A stretch of 64,000 bases of DNA, from positions 1-64,000 of the forward strand of contig NZ_JACIEN010000007.1 in assembly GCF_014196925.1 (NCBI RefSeq), given 5' to 3'. The DNA comes from Chelatococcus caeni. Its GTDB lineage: Bacteria > Pseudomonadota > Alphaproteobacteria > Rhizobiales > Beijerinckiaceae. Position numbers and translations under genes: made by a program. This document shows positions 36,455 through 44,333 of the stretch, in pieces (the first letter of the stretch is position 1; every line of letters begins with the position of its first letter). A model generated the notes under the pieces. It was not told the DNA's origin, did not search any database, and was given only the letters and a program-made list of their open reading frames with translations.

Positions 36455-36742
36455 TTGCGCGAACCACCCATCCCGCCAGCCGTCATGGCCGAGGGCTTCG
36501 TCACCGCAGCCCTGCTGGAGACGGTCGAGGCCCTCGCCCACGCCCTGAGAACCCAGGGCGGCGACCCTTCGCGGCTGCTCGACCTGATCGAGGCGCGCCT
36601 CGACGAGGTCCATTACCGGGCCGAGCAGCAGGCCCGCAGCTACCAGCTCGACCGGGCGGCCGAGGCCTCGACCATCACCCGGCAGCGAATCCGCGAGATC
36701 TTCAGCGATCTGCGCGAGAAGCTGGGCGCTCTCATCAACTGA
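36455..36742 (+). CDS. Small hypothetical helical protein
   Basis: A 95-residue protein, not recognised. From PAVMAEGFVTAALLETVEAL onward it is predicted almost wholly alpha-helical and charged, ending RIREIFSDLREKLGALIN. The alternating heptad pattern suggests a coiled coil or dimer. The start is uncertain: TTG at 36455 has AAGGAG 8 bases upstream, GTG at 36446 overlaps that site, and ATG at 36485 is internal. The TTG is preferred on ribosome-binding-site spacing. It stands 76 bases before a DUF4239 gene in the same direction and may be cotranscribed. Confidence 0.6.
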   Translation: MREPPIPPAVMAEGFVTAALLETVEALAHALRTQGGDPSRLLDLIEARLDEVHYRAEQQARSYQLDRAAEASTITRQRIREIFSDLREKLGALIN

Positions 36743-36818
36743 GTCGCCGGGGGAACTATGGTGCCGCACAGGCGATTGGCGCAAAGTATCGCGAGCGACG
36801 ACGGCCGGAGCGCCCGCG

Positions 36819-37598
36819 ATGCCTTTCACTGACGTGATCTATCGCTTCTCCAACAGCGTTCTCGCCATCGTCTTCGTCGGGGTGGCCGTCACCGCATCGG
36901 TCCTGCTGCCCCTCATCGGCACGCGCCTCCTGAAGCAGGAGCAGGCGACGGCTCGGGCCGGCTTCGCGCTCGACGCCTTCAAGCTCATCGGCCCGGTCAT
37001 CGCCATCTTCACGGCCTTCACGCTGCTGCAGGCGATCAACCGCTACCGGGAGGCCGAGACGCTCGTCCTGCGTGAAGCCACCGAGATCACGCAGCTCGAC
37101 CGCGCGCTGCGGAGGCTCGGCGCGGAGGCGGCACCGATTCGCGCCGCGCTCGCCGCCTACGGCCAGTCCGTCGTCACGCAAGAGTGGCCGGCCCTGAAGA
37201 ACGGGCGCGAGAGCGCCGAGACGCAGGCGCTGTTTCACGACCTCATCGACCGCATCCACGCCGTGCATCAATGGACGGACGTGGAGGCCGCGACACGCGA
37301 GTCGGTCGACGACGCGGCGGACGAGCTCGTGGATATCCGGGCGTTGCGCCTCAACGCGGCGACGACGGGGCTGCCCACCATCTTCTGGCAGGTTCTCGGC
37401 AGCCTCATCGTGCTGCTTGCCGCCGAGGCGCTCCTCTTCCGCTTCGACTGGAACCTCGTGGTGCCGAAGGCCGGCTATGCCGCGGCGATCGCCCTGCTCG
37501 TCGCTCTGCTCGTCATCCTGGACTATCCCTTCCGGGGCCAGCAGAGCGTCGGGCCCGAGCCGATCACGCGGGCGCTCGCGCATATCGCGCGGTATTGA
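36819..37598 (+). CDS. DUF4239 family membrane protein
   Basis: A 259-residue inner-membrane protein. Two N-terminal transmembrane helices (SVLAIVFVGVAVTASVLLPL and FKLIGPVIAIFTAFTLLQAI) precede a soluble helical domain of about 130 residues with REATEITQLDRALRRLG, and two further helices (IFWQVLGSLIVLLAAEALLF and AAAIALLVALLVILDYPF). This bestrophin-like layout and the DYPF(R)G motif match DUF4239. The molecular function is unknown; ion transport has been proposed by similarity only. It ends four bases from the convergent phosphatase gene. Confidence 0.8.
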   Translation: MPFTDVIYRFSNSVLAIVFVGVAVTASVLLPLIGTRLLKQEQATARAGFALDAFKLIGPVIAIFTAFTLLQAINRYREAETLVLREATEITQLDRALRRLGAEAAPIRAALAAYGQSVVTQEWPALKNGRESAETQALFHDLIDRIHAVHQWTDVEAATRESVDDAADELVDIRALRLNAATTGLPTIFWQVLGSLIVLLAAEALLFRFDWNLVVPKAGYAAAIALLVALLVILDYPFRGQQSVGPEPITRALAHIARY

Positions 37599-37602
37599 GC
37601 CT

Positions 37603-38412
37603 TCAGGCCGCCCGCGGCAGGCCGGCGATCCGGCTGAGCTCGGCGACGGCGCCGGGCGCGGCGGCCATCACGGGCGCGCCGCGCGTCAGGCCCTCGCCGG
37701 CCGCCGGGAACGGCAGCAGCGCCCCGCCCGCCTCGGCGACGAGGCAGTAGCCGGCGAGGCAATCCCAGGCGTGCATGTAGGGCTCGTAGTAGCCGACAAG
37801 GCGCCCCGCCGCGACATAGGCCAGCATGAGCGCGCCCGAGCCGTTGCGGATGAAGTTGCCGCCCATGCCGAGCAGGCGCTCGACAATGCCGGCGAACTCG
37901 GCCGGCGCGACGTGGTGATTGGCGCCGAGGCCGACGACGCCGTCGCGCAGGGAACGTCCGGTGGACACGTGCATGGGCGCCTCGTTGAGCGTCGCGCCCT
38001 GCCCCTTGCCTGCCGCGTAGAGCTCATCCACGCAGGGCGCGAAGATGACGCCGACCACCGGTTCGTCGCCGGCGAGCACGGCGATCGAGACGCACCAGTT
38101 GGGCATGCCGTTGACGAAGGGGCTGGTGCCGTCGATGGGGTCGAGCACCCAGGTGAAGCCGGACGTGCCCTCGGTGAGGCCGTATTCCTCGCCGAGCACG
38201 CCGTCACCGGGATGGGCCTCGGCGATGCGGGCGCGCAGCATCTCCTCGACCCGCCTGTCGGCGATGGAGACGACATCCTGCGGGTTGGCCTTGGCCTCGA
38301 CGACCAGCGTCTCGCGCGCATTGAAATAGGCTAGTGCCACGGCCCCCGCATCGCGGGCGAGCGTGCGGGCGAGCGCCAGGCGCGCCTCGACGTCTGCGGC
38401 ATCGACTGTCAT
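37603..38412 (-). CDS. Inositol monophosphatase family phosphatase
   Basis: A 269-residue Mg-dependent, lithium-sensitive-type phosphatase. Metal and catalytic motifs are intact: GEEYGLTEG near residue 90 (Glu ligand), WVLDPIDGTSPFVNG near 102-116 (the DPIDGT signature) and AWDCLAGYCLVAEAGG near 215-230 (the WD motif). It hydrolyses phosphomonoesters of polyols or histidinol phosphate. It lies 38 bases downstream of the ABC ATPase gene in the same orientation, so it probably belongs to that operon and may dephosphorylate the imported compound. ATG 38412 is chosen on homology. Confidence 0.85.
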   Translation of the reverse strand: MTVDAADVEARLALARTLARDAGAVALAYFNARETLVVEAKANPQDVVSIADRRVEEMLRARIAEAHPGDGVLGEEYGLTEGTSGFTWVLDPIDGTSPFVNGMPNWCVSIAVLAGDEPVVGVIFAPCVDELYAAGKGQGATLNEAPMHVSTGRSLRDGVVGLGANHHVAPAEFAGIVERLLGMGGNFIRNGSGALMLAYVAAGRLVGYYEPYMHAWDCLAGYCLVAEAGGALLPFPAAGEGLTRGAPVMAAAPGAVAELSRIAGLPRAA

Positions 38413-38450
38413 GGATGTCCTCGTTGTCTCGTGAAGGGCGCGTAGCACCT

Positions 38451-39512
38451 TCACGCGGTGATGATGGCGACCCCGCGGTTGTGAAGCCCGATCGCGACCG
38501 GCGTCGTCGCGGCAAGGCTCCGCTCCACGTCCGGATCGACGACATAGAGCGTTCCGACCTCCGTCTCCACCTCATATTCGACGTGGTCGCCGAGATAGGC
38601 CGCATGGCGCACGAGGCCCTTGAGCCCGCCGTCGTCTGCCGGGGCGAGGCGGATGGCATTGGGCCGGATGGCGAGTTTGGCCGGCCCCGGCCGGGCCGCG
38701 CGGCCCGGCACACGATGCTCGAGGGCGCCGAGCCGCACCACGGCCTCAGCTCCCTCGACGCCGACGACCTCGCAGGGCACGACATTCGCCTCGCCCATGA
38801 AGTCGGCGATGAAGGAGGAGGCGGGCGATTCGTAGAGCGCCCGCGGCGGCCCCTCCTGCGCGATGCGGCCCTCAACCATGACGACGATCCGATCGGAGAC
38901 GGCGAGCGCCTCCTCCTGATCGTGCGTCACATAGACGGCCGTGAAGCCGAGGCGCTGCTGCAGCTCGCGGATCTCGGTGCGCACGCGCCGACGCAGGCGC
39001 GCATCGAGGTTCGACAGGGGCTCGTCGAGGAGCAGCACCTGCGGCTCCAGCACGAGGGCGCGTGCCACCGCGACGCGCTGCTGCTGCCCGCCGGAGAGCT
39101 CGGCCGGCAGGCGAGCGCCGAAGCCGGCGAGGCCGACGAGGGCGAGCCCCGCCTCCGCCTTCTCGCGCGCCTCCGTCTTCCGAAGACCCGAGGATTCGAG
39201 GCCGTAGGCGACGTTCTCGATGACCGTCATGTGCGGGAAGAGCGCATAGGACTGGAAGACCATGGACACGTCGCGCTCGTTCGCCGGCAGCATGGTCACG
39301 TCCTTGCCGCCGATGAGGATGCGCCCGTCGGTCGGGTGCTCGAGCCCGGCAAGCATGCGCAGCGTGGTCGTCTTGCCACAGCCCGAGGGGCCGAGCAGCG
39401 TGACGAGCGTGCCCGGCTCGATCGTCAGCGACAGGTCGTGGATCGCCGTGAATGTGCCGAAGGTCTTGCGAACGTGCTCGAAGACGACCGAGCCGGTCTT
39501 CAACCCGTTCAT
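38451..39512 (-). CDS. ABC transporter ATP-binding protein (AfuC/PotA type)
   Basis: A 353-residue ATPase of the iron/spermidine/sugar-phosphate importer group. Walker A is LLGPSGCGKTTTLRML near residues 39-54, the signature is LSGGQQQRVAVARAL, Walker B is VLLLDEPLSN, and the switch histidine lies in YVTHDQEEAL. A C-terminal regulatory TOBE domain spans about 270-350 (LAIRPNAIRL). It energises the permease encoded immediately upstream; the two genes overlap by four bases (ATGA), showing translational coupling. Confidence 0.92.
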   Translation of the reverse strand: MNGLKTGSVVFEHVRKTFGTFTAIHDLSLTIEPGTLVTLLGPSGCGKTTTLRMLAGLEHPTDGRILIGGKDVTMLPANERDVSMVFQSYALFPHMTVIENVAYGLESSGLRKTEAREKAEAGLALVGLAGFGARLPAELSGGQQQRVAVARALVLEPQVLLLDEPLSNLDARLRRRVRTEIRELQQRLGFTAVYVTHDQEEALAVSDRIVVMVEGRIAQEGPPRALYESPASSFIADFMGEANVVPCEVVGVEGAEAVVRLGALEHRVPGRAARPGPAKLAIRPNAIRLAPADDGGLKGLVRHAAYLGDHVEYEVETEVGTLYVVDPDVERSLAATTPVAIGLHNRGVAIITA

Positions 39513-41746
39513 GCGATTTTCTCCTTGATTGTCTCCGCCGGCAGCGGACGGACCGCGGCCGGGGCGGCGATGCGCGTCTCGCGCCGCAGGCGCCGCTCGC
39601 CGACGGCGAGCTGGAAGCCGGCGATGACGACGAGCATGACCACGATCAGCATGGAGGAATAGGCGATGGCGACGCCGTATTCCCCGTTCTCGACAAGGCC
39701 GACGATATAGGCGGTGGCCATGTTGTACTTGGCGCTGACGAGGAACACGACGGCGCTGATGGAGGTGATCGCCCGCACGAAGGAATAGACGAGCGCCGCG
39801 ACGATGGCCGGCCGCAGCAGCGGCAGCACCACGTGGCGGATGGTGCGCCAGCTCGAGGCGCGCAGCGTGAGCGAGGCCTCGTCGAGGCTCGCGTCGATCT
39901 GCGTCATGGCCGCGACGCCGCCGCGCACGCCCACCGGCATGTTACGGAAGACGAAGCAGGCGATGAGGATGAGGGCCGTGCCCGTCATCTCCAGCGGCGG
40001 CAGGTTGAAGGCCATGATGTAGCTGATGCCGATGACCGTGCCGGGGATGGCGAAGCTCATCATCAGCGCGAATTCGAAGACGTTGCGGCCGACGAAGCGC
40101 TGGCGGACGATGAGATAGGCCGTCAAGAGGCCGACCGCCGCCGTCAGGGGCGCCGCGACGAGCGCGATCATCATCGTCGTCCAGAACGAATCCCAGGCGA
40201 CGCCCGTCCAGGCGATGGAGCCGTCACGGAAGGCGAAGGAGAAGGCGCGCTCGAAATGGGCGAACGTCAGCGAATTGTCGAGGCCCCAGGTGTTCACGAA
40301 GCCGCCGACGAGAATCATGCCGTAGACGACGAGGGTGAACGCCGTCCACGGGATGACGAGCGCATTGACGCCGATGGCGAGCGGCCGCGGCAGCGCCGGA
40401 TGCACGCCGCCGTCGCCCTTGCCGGTGACGGTGGCGAAGTTCCTGCCCGTGAGCCACAGCCGCTGCGCCAGGAAGGCCGACAGCGTGAAGCAGAGCAGGA
40501 CGATGGCGAGCACGGCCGCCCGGGAGGGGTCGGTCTGCGCGCCGACGACGGCGAAGAAGATCTCGGTGGAGAGCACGCCGTGGCTGCCGCCGAGCACCAG
40601 CGGATTGCCGAAATCGGCCATGCTCTCGATGAAGCCGATGAGGAAGGCGTTGGCGAGGCCCGGCTTCATGAGCGGCAGCGAGACGTGCCAGAAGGTGCGC
40701 CAGCGGTCGGCGCGCAGGGTCTGCGACGCCTCCTCCATGGAGGGGCTGACGCCCTCGACGACGCCGATGAGGACGAGGAACGAGATCGGCGTGAAGGAGA
40801 GCATCTGGGCGATCCAGATGCCGGTGAGGCCGTAGAGCCAGCGCCCCGGCTCCACGCCGAAGAGGTCGGAGAGGAAGGTCGTCACCACGCCGGCGCGGCC
40901 GAAGAGCAGGATGAGCGCGAGGCCGATGACGAAGGGCGGCGTGATGATCGGCAGCACGGTCAGCAGCCGCAGGCCCTTCTTGAAGGGGAAGCGCGTGCGC
41001 GTGGCGACGAGCGCGAAGGCGAGGCCGAGGACGGTCGAGCCGGTGGCCGTCATCAGCGCCAGCCACAGCGTCCGCCAGGCGACGCCGCAACGCCCTCCCC
41101 CGATGACGCAATCGAGGCTCCAGATGGCCGGATCCCGGATGTTGCGCATGAAGCCCGAGGGCTCGAAGGAGCCGTCGAAGTCCTGCACCGAGCCGACGAA
41201 CATGCTCAGCACCGGATAGAACACGAAGACGGCGACGAGGGCGACGAGGAGAGCGATGGCGGCGATGACGAAGAAATCGCCCTTCATCACGCCCTGCTCG
41301 GCGAGCCCCGCCGAGAACAGGAAGAGGAAGGTGAGCCCCACGAGGACGGCACCGGCGCCCATGGCCGGCTGGCCGGTGGCGAGCGGCCCGAAGAGCGCCT
41401 CGCCGATGTCCCAGCTCCAGCCGCCGAAGGTGATGGCGAAGCCCTGCAGGACGAGGAAGGCCATGCCGGCCGCGCCGAGAGCGACGAGCAGGCGTCCGCG
41501 CGACACGGCCGGAGCGGCGAAGCGGACCGCGGCTGCGGCAAGGAGCAGCGCGGCGACGACGGCGAGCCACCAGCGGCCCTGCGCCGCCATCTGCACCAGG
41601 GCCGGCGCCTCCTCGGCGCCGAAGGGGAACTGCGCCGGCCAGCGAAAGGCGTAGAACCCCTCGTCGATCCTGTACCAGGGCAAGAGCACGAACCCGGCGA
41701 GGCCGAGGCCGAGCGCCATGTCCACTCTGCGGTCGCGATGCTCCAT
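39509..41746 (-). CDS. ABC transporter permease, two fused membrane domains (AfuB/FbpB type)
   Basis: A 745-residue inner-membrane protein. It contains two homologous permease halves, each with the EAA loop that contacts the ATPase: VSPSMEEASQTLRADRWRTF near residue 330 and DASLDEASLTLRASSWRTIR near 655. Extra N-terminal membrane segments (residues 10-190) make it longer than the usual 550-700 residues of FbpB-like permeases. It forms the channel of the importer with the ATPase downstream and the binding protein upstream. The 240-base gap to the binding-protein gene is filled by two GC-rich palindromes. Confidence 0.92.
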   Translation of the reverse strand: MEHRDRRVDMALGLGLAGFVLLPWYRIDEGFYAFRWPAQFPFGAEEAPALVQMAAQGRWWLAVVAALLLAAAAVRFAAPAVSRGRLLVALGAAGMAFLVLQGFAITFGGWSWDIGEALFGPLATGQPAMGAGAVLVGLTFLFLFSAGLAEQGVMKGDFFVIAAIALLVALVAVFVFYPVLSMFVGSVQDFDGSFEPSGFMRNIRDPAIWSLDCVIGGGRCGVAWRTLWLALMTATGSTVLGLAFALVATRTRFPFKKGLRLLTVLPIITPPFVIGLALILLFGRAGVVTTFLSDLFGVEPGRWLYGLTGIWIAQMLSFTPISFLVLIGVVEGVSPSMEEASQTLRADRWRTFWHVSLPLMKPGLANAFLIGFIESMADFGNPLVLGGSHGVLSTEIFFAVVGAQTDPSRAAVLAIVLLCFTLSAFLAQRLWLTGRNFATVTGKGDGGVHPALPRPLAIGVNALVIPWTAFTLVVYGMILVGGFVNTWGLDNSLTFAHFERAFSFAFRDGSIAWTGVAWDSFWTTMMIALVAAPLTAAVGLLTAYLIVRQRFVGRNVFEFALMMSFAIPGTVIGISYIMAFNLPPLEMTGTALILIACFVFRNMPVGVRGGVAAMTQIDASLDEASLTLRASSWRTIRHVVLPLLRPAIVAALVYSFVRAITSISAVVFLVSAKYNMATAYIVGLVENGEYGVAIAYSSMLIVVMLVVIAGFQLAVGERRLRRETRIAAPAAVRPLPAETIKEKIA

Positions 41747-41818
41747 GAGAGGTTCCGTACTGGAGAGGTTCCGTATGGGGCGGCCCTGCGCGGGGCGGAG
41801 CGGAAAAGAGCGGCACGT

Positions 41819-41846
41819 CCCCTCTCCCGGCCTGCGGGGAGAGGGG
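41819..41846. repeat. GC-rich palindrome, family B
   Basis: CCCCTCTCCC (41819-41828) and GGGGAGAGGGG (41836-41846) flank GGCCTGC and are followed by TAGGGTGAGGG. It is the inverted partner of the copy at 41918-41943. Both lie in the gap between the binding-protein and permease genes. Confidence 0.85.
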
Positions 41847-41917
41847 TAGGGTGAGGGAGAACCGTTTCCGCAAATGCGGGGGCTCGGGCTTGCGTCAGCC
41901 CTTGCCCCTCACCCCAA

Positions 41918-41943
41918 CCCTCTCCCCGCGAGCGGGGAGAGGG
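41918..41943. repeat. GC-rich palindrome, family B
   Basis: CCCTCTCCCCGC (41918-41929) and GCGGGGAGAGGG (41932-41943), preceded by CCCTCACCCCAA. It is in opposite orientation to the copy about 100 bases to the left, so the two could also pair as a larger stem-loop. The position between binding-protein and permease cistrons is typical of hairpins that stabilise the upstream message. Confidence 0.85.
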
Positions 41944-41986
41944 AGTTACGGCCATGCAAGACGCCGCTCGTCTGCCAAGTCCCTGC

Positions 41987-43015
41987 TCAGTTCGCCAGCG
42001 TGCCGATCTCGCGGTCCCAGCGCTGCAGCAGGGCCTTGCGCTTCTCCGGATCGCCGTAGGTCTTGAAGTCGTAGTCGATGAGCCGGACGTCCTCGAACTT
42101 CGGCGCCTCGGGCGGCACCTCGGCATTCTTGTTGGACGGCAGCTGGAAGGACTTGGCCTCCTTCATCTGCGACTGCACTTCCGGCGACAGCACCCAGTCG
42201 TACCACTTCTTGGCGTTGTCGAGGTTGCGCGCACCCTTGACGATGGACATGGAGCCGATCTCGTAGCCCGTGCCCTCGCAGGGGGCGACGACCTTCACGG
42301 GGAAGCCCTCGACCGCCTGCGCCACGGCGTCGTGCATGAAGACGATGCCGACCGTCGTCTCGCCGCGCGCCGCGGCCTTCACCGGCGCCGAGCCGGACTT
42401 GGTGTATTGCGAGACGTTGGCGTTGAGCTTCTTGAGATAGTCGAAGGCCTTCTCCTCGCCCATGATCTGCACGAGCGTGGCGAGCGCCGTATAGGCCGTG
42501 CCCGAGGAATTGGGATTGGCCACCTGGATCTCGCCCTTGAAGCCTGGATCGAGGAGGTCGGCCCAGCATTGGGGCTCCTTCAGGCCTTTCTTCGCCAGAA
42601 TGTCGGCGTTGTAGCCCCAGCCAAGCGCGCCGGCATAGACGCCGACCGTGCGGTAATCAGCGCTCTCGGCCTGCTTGACAGCCCAGGTCTGCAGCTCGGG
42701 AAGGCGCGGCGACTTGTATTCGAGCGTCAGTCCCTCGGAGGCGGCCTGCAGGTGCGGATCGCCCGTGCCGGCCCACCAGACGTCCGTCTTCGGGTTGCGT
42801 GCCTCGGCGCGGACCTTGGCATAGGCCTCGCCGGAGGACATGCGCACCATGTTGACGTCGATGCCCGTCTCCTTCTCGAAGCGGTTCTCGAGCAGTTCGC
42901 AGATGACGACGTCAGCCGAGCAGATGAGATTGAGCGAGCCCTGGGCCAGCGCAGCCGCAGGCGTGAACTGGACGGCAGCGGCAACCGCCGCAACGGCGAC
43001 AAAACCGGAACGCAT
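41987..43015 (-). CDS. ABC transporter substrate-binding protein, AfuA-like
   Basis: A 342-residue periplasmic receptor. A signal peptide (MRSGFVAVAAVAAAVQF, cleavage near ALA-QG) leads into LNLICSADVVICELLENRFE and VRMSSGEAYAKVRAEARNPK then DVWWAGTGDPHLQAA. The SSGE and GTGDPHL segments resemble AfuA, a member of the ferric-binding family that binds sugar phosphates rather than iron. The conserved iron-binding tyrosine pair of FbpA is not evident. With the downstream phosphatase gene this favours a phosphorylated sugar or polyol as ligand, by inference. ATG 43015 has GGGGGAGGAAGAC upstream. Confidence 0.85.
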   Translation of the reverse strand: MRSGFVAVAAVAAAVQFTPAAALAQGSLNLICSADVVICELLENRFEKETGIDVNMVRMSSGEAYAKVRAEARNPKTDVWWAGTGDPHLQAASEGLTLEYKSPRLPELQTWAVKQAESADYRTVGVYAGALGWGYNADILAKKGLKEPQCWADLLDPGFKGEIQVANPNSSGTAYTALATLVQIMGEEKAFDYLKKLNANVSQYTKSGSAPVKAAARGETTVGIVFMHDAVAQAVEGFPVKVVAPCEGTGYEIGSMSIVKGARNLDNAKKWYDWVLSPEVQSQMKEAKSFQLPSNKNAEVPPEAPKFEDVRLIDYDFKTYGDPEKRKALLQRWDREIGTLAN

Positions 43016-43058
43016 GTCTTCCTCCCCCTTGCGCGCCGCTGTTTCCGCGGCGTCTGTC

Positions 43059-43076
43059 TTTGCAACCGTGTGCAAA
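43059..43076. promoter_or_regulatory. Candidate LacI-family operator 1
   Basis: TTTGCA-ACCGTG-TGCAAA: perfect 6-bp arms around a central CG, the classical LacI-family operator form. It lies 43 bases upstream of the binding-protein start. Confidence 0.7.
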
Positions 43077-43127
43077 GGTTCCATGCAGCCATGGCCCCTG
43101 TCAAGAAACATGACGGGCAAATTTTTC

Positions 43128-43142
43128 TGCAACGCCGTTGCA
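43128..43142. promoter_or_regulatory. Candidate LacI-family operator 2
   Basis: TGCAACG-C-CGTTGCA is a perfect 15-bp palindrome with the same TGCAA half-sites as operator 1, about 70 bases away. Together they could support looping and control both the importer operon and the LacI gene. Confidence 0.65.
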
Positions 43143-43200
43143 CGCTGTTGCAAGGCGGTGCATAGGGAAAGCATTCCCTGACGACGGCTGCAGGATCGCC

Positions 43201-44256
43201 ATGCCATCGCCCCGAAAGTTCGTCAGCGCCCGTGAGGTGGCCGAACGTGCCGGCGTGTCGCGCTCGGCCGTGTCACGCGCCTTCACGCCGGGGGCGAGCG
43301 TCTCCGAGGACACGCGCCGGCGCGTCCTGGAGGCGGCGAACGCGCTCGGCTACCACGTCAACCATCTCGCCCGCGGGCTGTCGCTGAAGGAGAGCGGCAT
43401 CGTCTGCCTTGTCGGCTCGGAACTCGGCACGCCCTACCGGGCGAATCTCGTGAAGGCCATGACGCAGGCGGCGCAGGACGCCGGCAAGGTGGCCATGGTC
43501 ATCAACACCGACCGCTCGGATGCGAGCGTCGGCGCCGCCCTCCGGCAGGCCCTGCACTATCGCGCCGATGCCTCGATCATCCTGTCGGGCCTGCCCGACA
43601 AGTCGATCACGCGCCTGTGCCTCGAGAACGGCCAGCGCATCGTGCTGATCAACCGCGATGACGACCAGGAAGGGCCGCTGCGCATCAACCTCAAGGATGG
43701 CGAGGCGGCGCGGCACACGCTCACCGCCTTCCTGCGCGCCGGCTGCCGGCGCCTCGCCTTCGCCAATTCCGAGGCAGGCACCCCGAGCCTGATGGCGCGC
43801 GAGCGCGGCTTCCTCGCCGCAGCCGGCGCCATCGGCCTGACGGTCGCCGTCGAGCGCTTCGGCCCGAGCGTGTATGACAGCGGACGCGAGCTGGCGCGGC
43901 GCCTGCTCACCGCCCGCGAGCGGCCGGACGCCGTCTTCTGCGCGACGGACCTCATCGCCTGCGGCTTCCTCGACGCCGCACGCCACGAATTCGGCCTCGC
44001 CGTGCCGGAGGACCTGTGCGTCACCGGCTTCGACGACATCGAGCAGGCGGGCTGGTCCTCCTACGGCCTGACGACCTTCGCCCAGCCGGTGTCCGACATC
44101 GCCCGCGAAGCCTTCGCCTGGCTGATGCTGGCACCGGAGGAGGCGACACGGCGCCCTGCCGCCGTGGAGCTCGAGGCCCGCATGGTCTGGCGCCGGACAG
44201 TGCGGGGCTACGCGCAGGACCTGTCGCCGGACCTGCGCTCCGCCGCAGGAGCCTGA
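43201..44256 (+). CDS. LacI family transcriptional regulator
   Basis: A 351-residue LacI/GalR-type repressor. The DNA-binding domain occupies residues 1-60 (SAREVAERAGVSRSAVSRAF, TRRRVLEAANALGYHVNHLARGL in part), including the hinge-helix leucine that opens a CG-centred operator. The periplasmic-binding-protein-like effector domain covers about 65-340 (IVCLVGSELGTPYRANLV ... CVTGFDDIEQAGWSSYGLTT). It is divergent from the AfuABC-like operon with two operator palindromes between, so it almost certainly controls that transporter, with a sugar, polyol or its phosphate as inducer. ATG 43201 is preferred over an extension that reads through operator 2. Confidence 0.92.
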   Translation: MPSPRKFVSAREVAERAGVSRSAVSRAFTPGASVSEDTRRRVLEAANALGYHVNHLARGLSLKESGIVCLVGSELGTPYRANLVKAMTQAAQDAGKVAMVINTDRSDASVGAALRQALHYRADASIILSGLPDKSITRLCLENGQRIVLINRDDDQEGPLRINLKDGEAARHTLTAFLRAGCRRLAFANSEAGTPSLMARERGFLAAAGAIGLTVAVERFGPSVYDSGRELARRLLTARERPDAVFCATDLIACGFLDAARHEFGLAVPEDLCVTGFDDIEQAGWSSYGLTTFAQPVSDIAREAFAWLMLAPEEATRRPAAVELEARMVWRRTVRGYAQDLSPDLRSAAGA

Positions 44257-44333
44257 CGCGCCCGAAGGCGTAAGCGGTAACCGCCGCGCCGCGGTGGGCG
44301 GCTTTCGCCCCAATCGGTTCCGGCATGAGCTCC

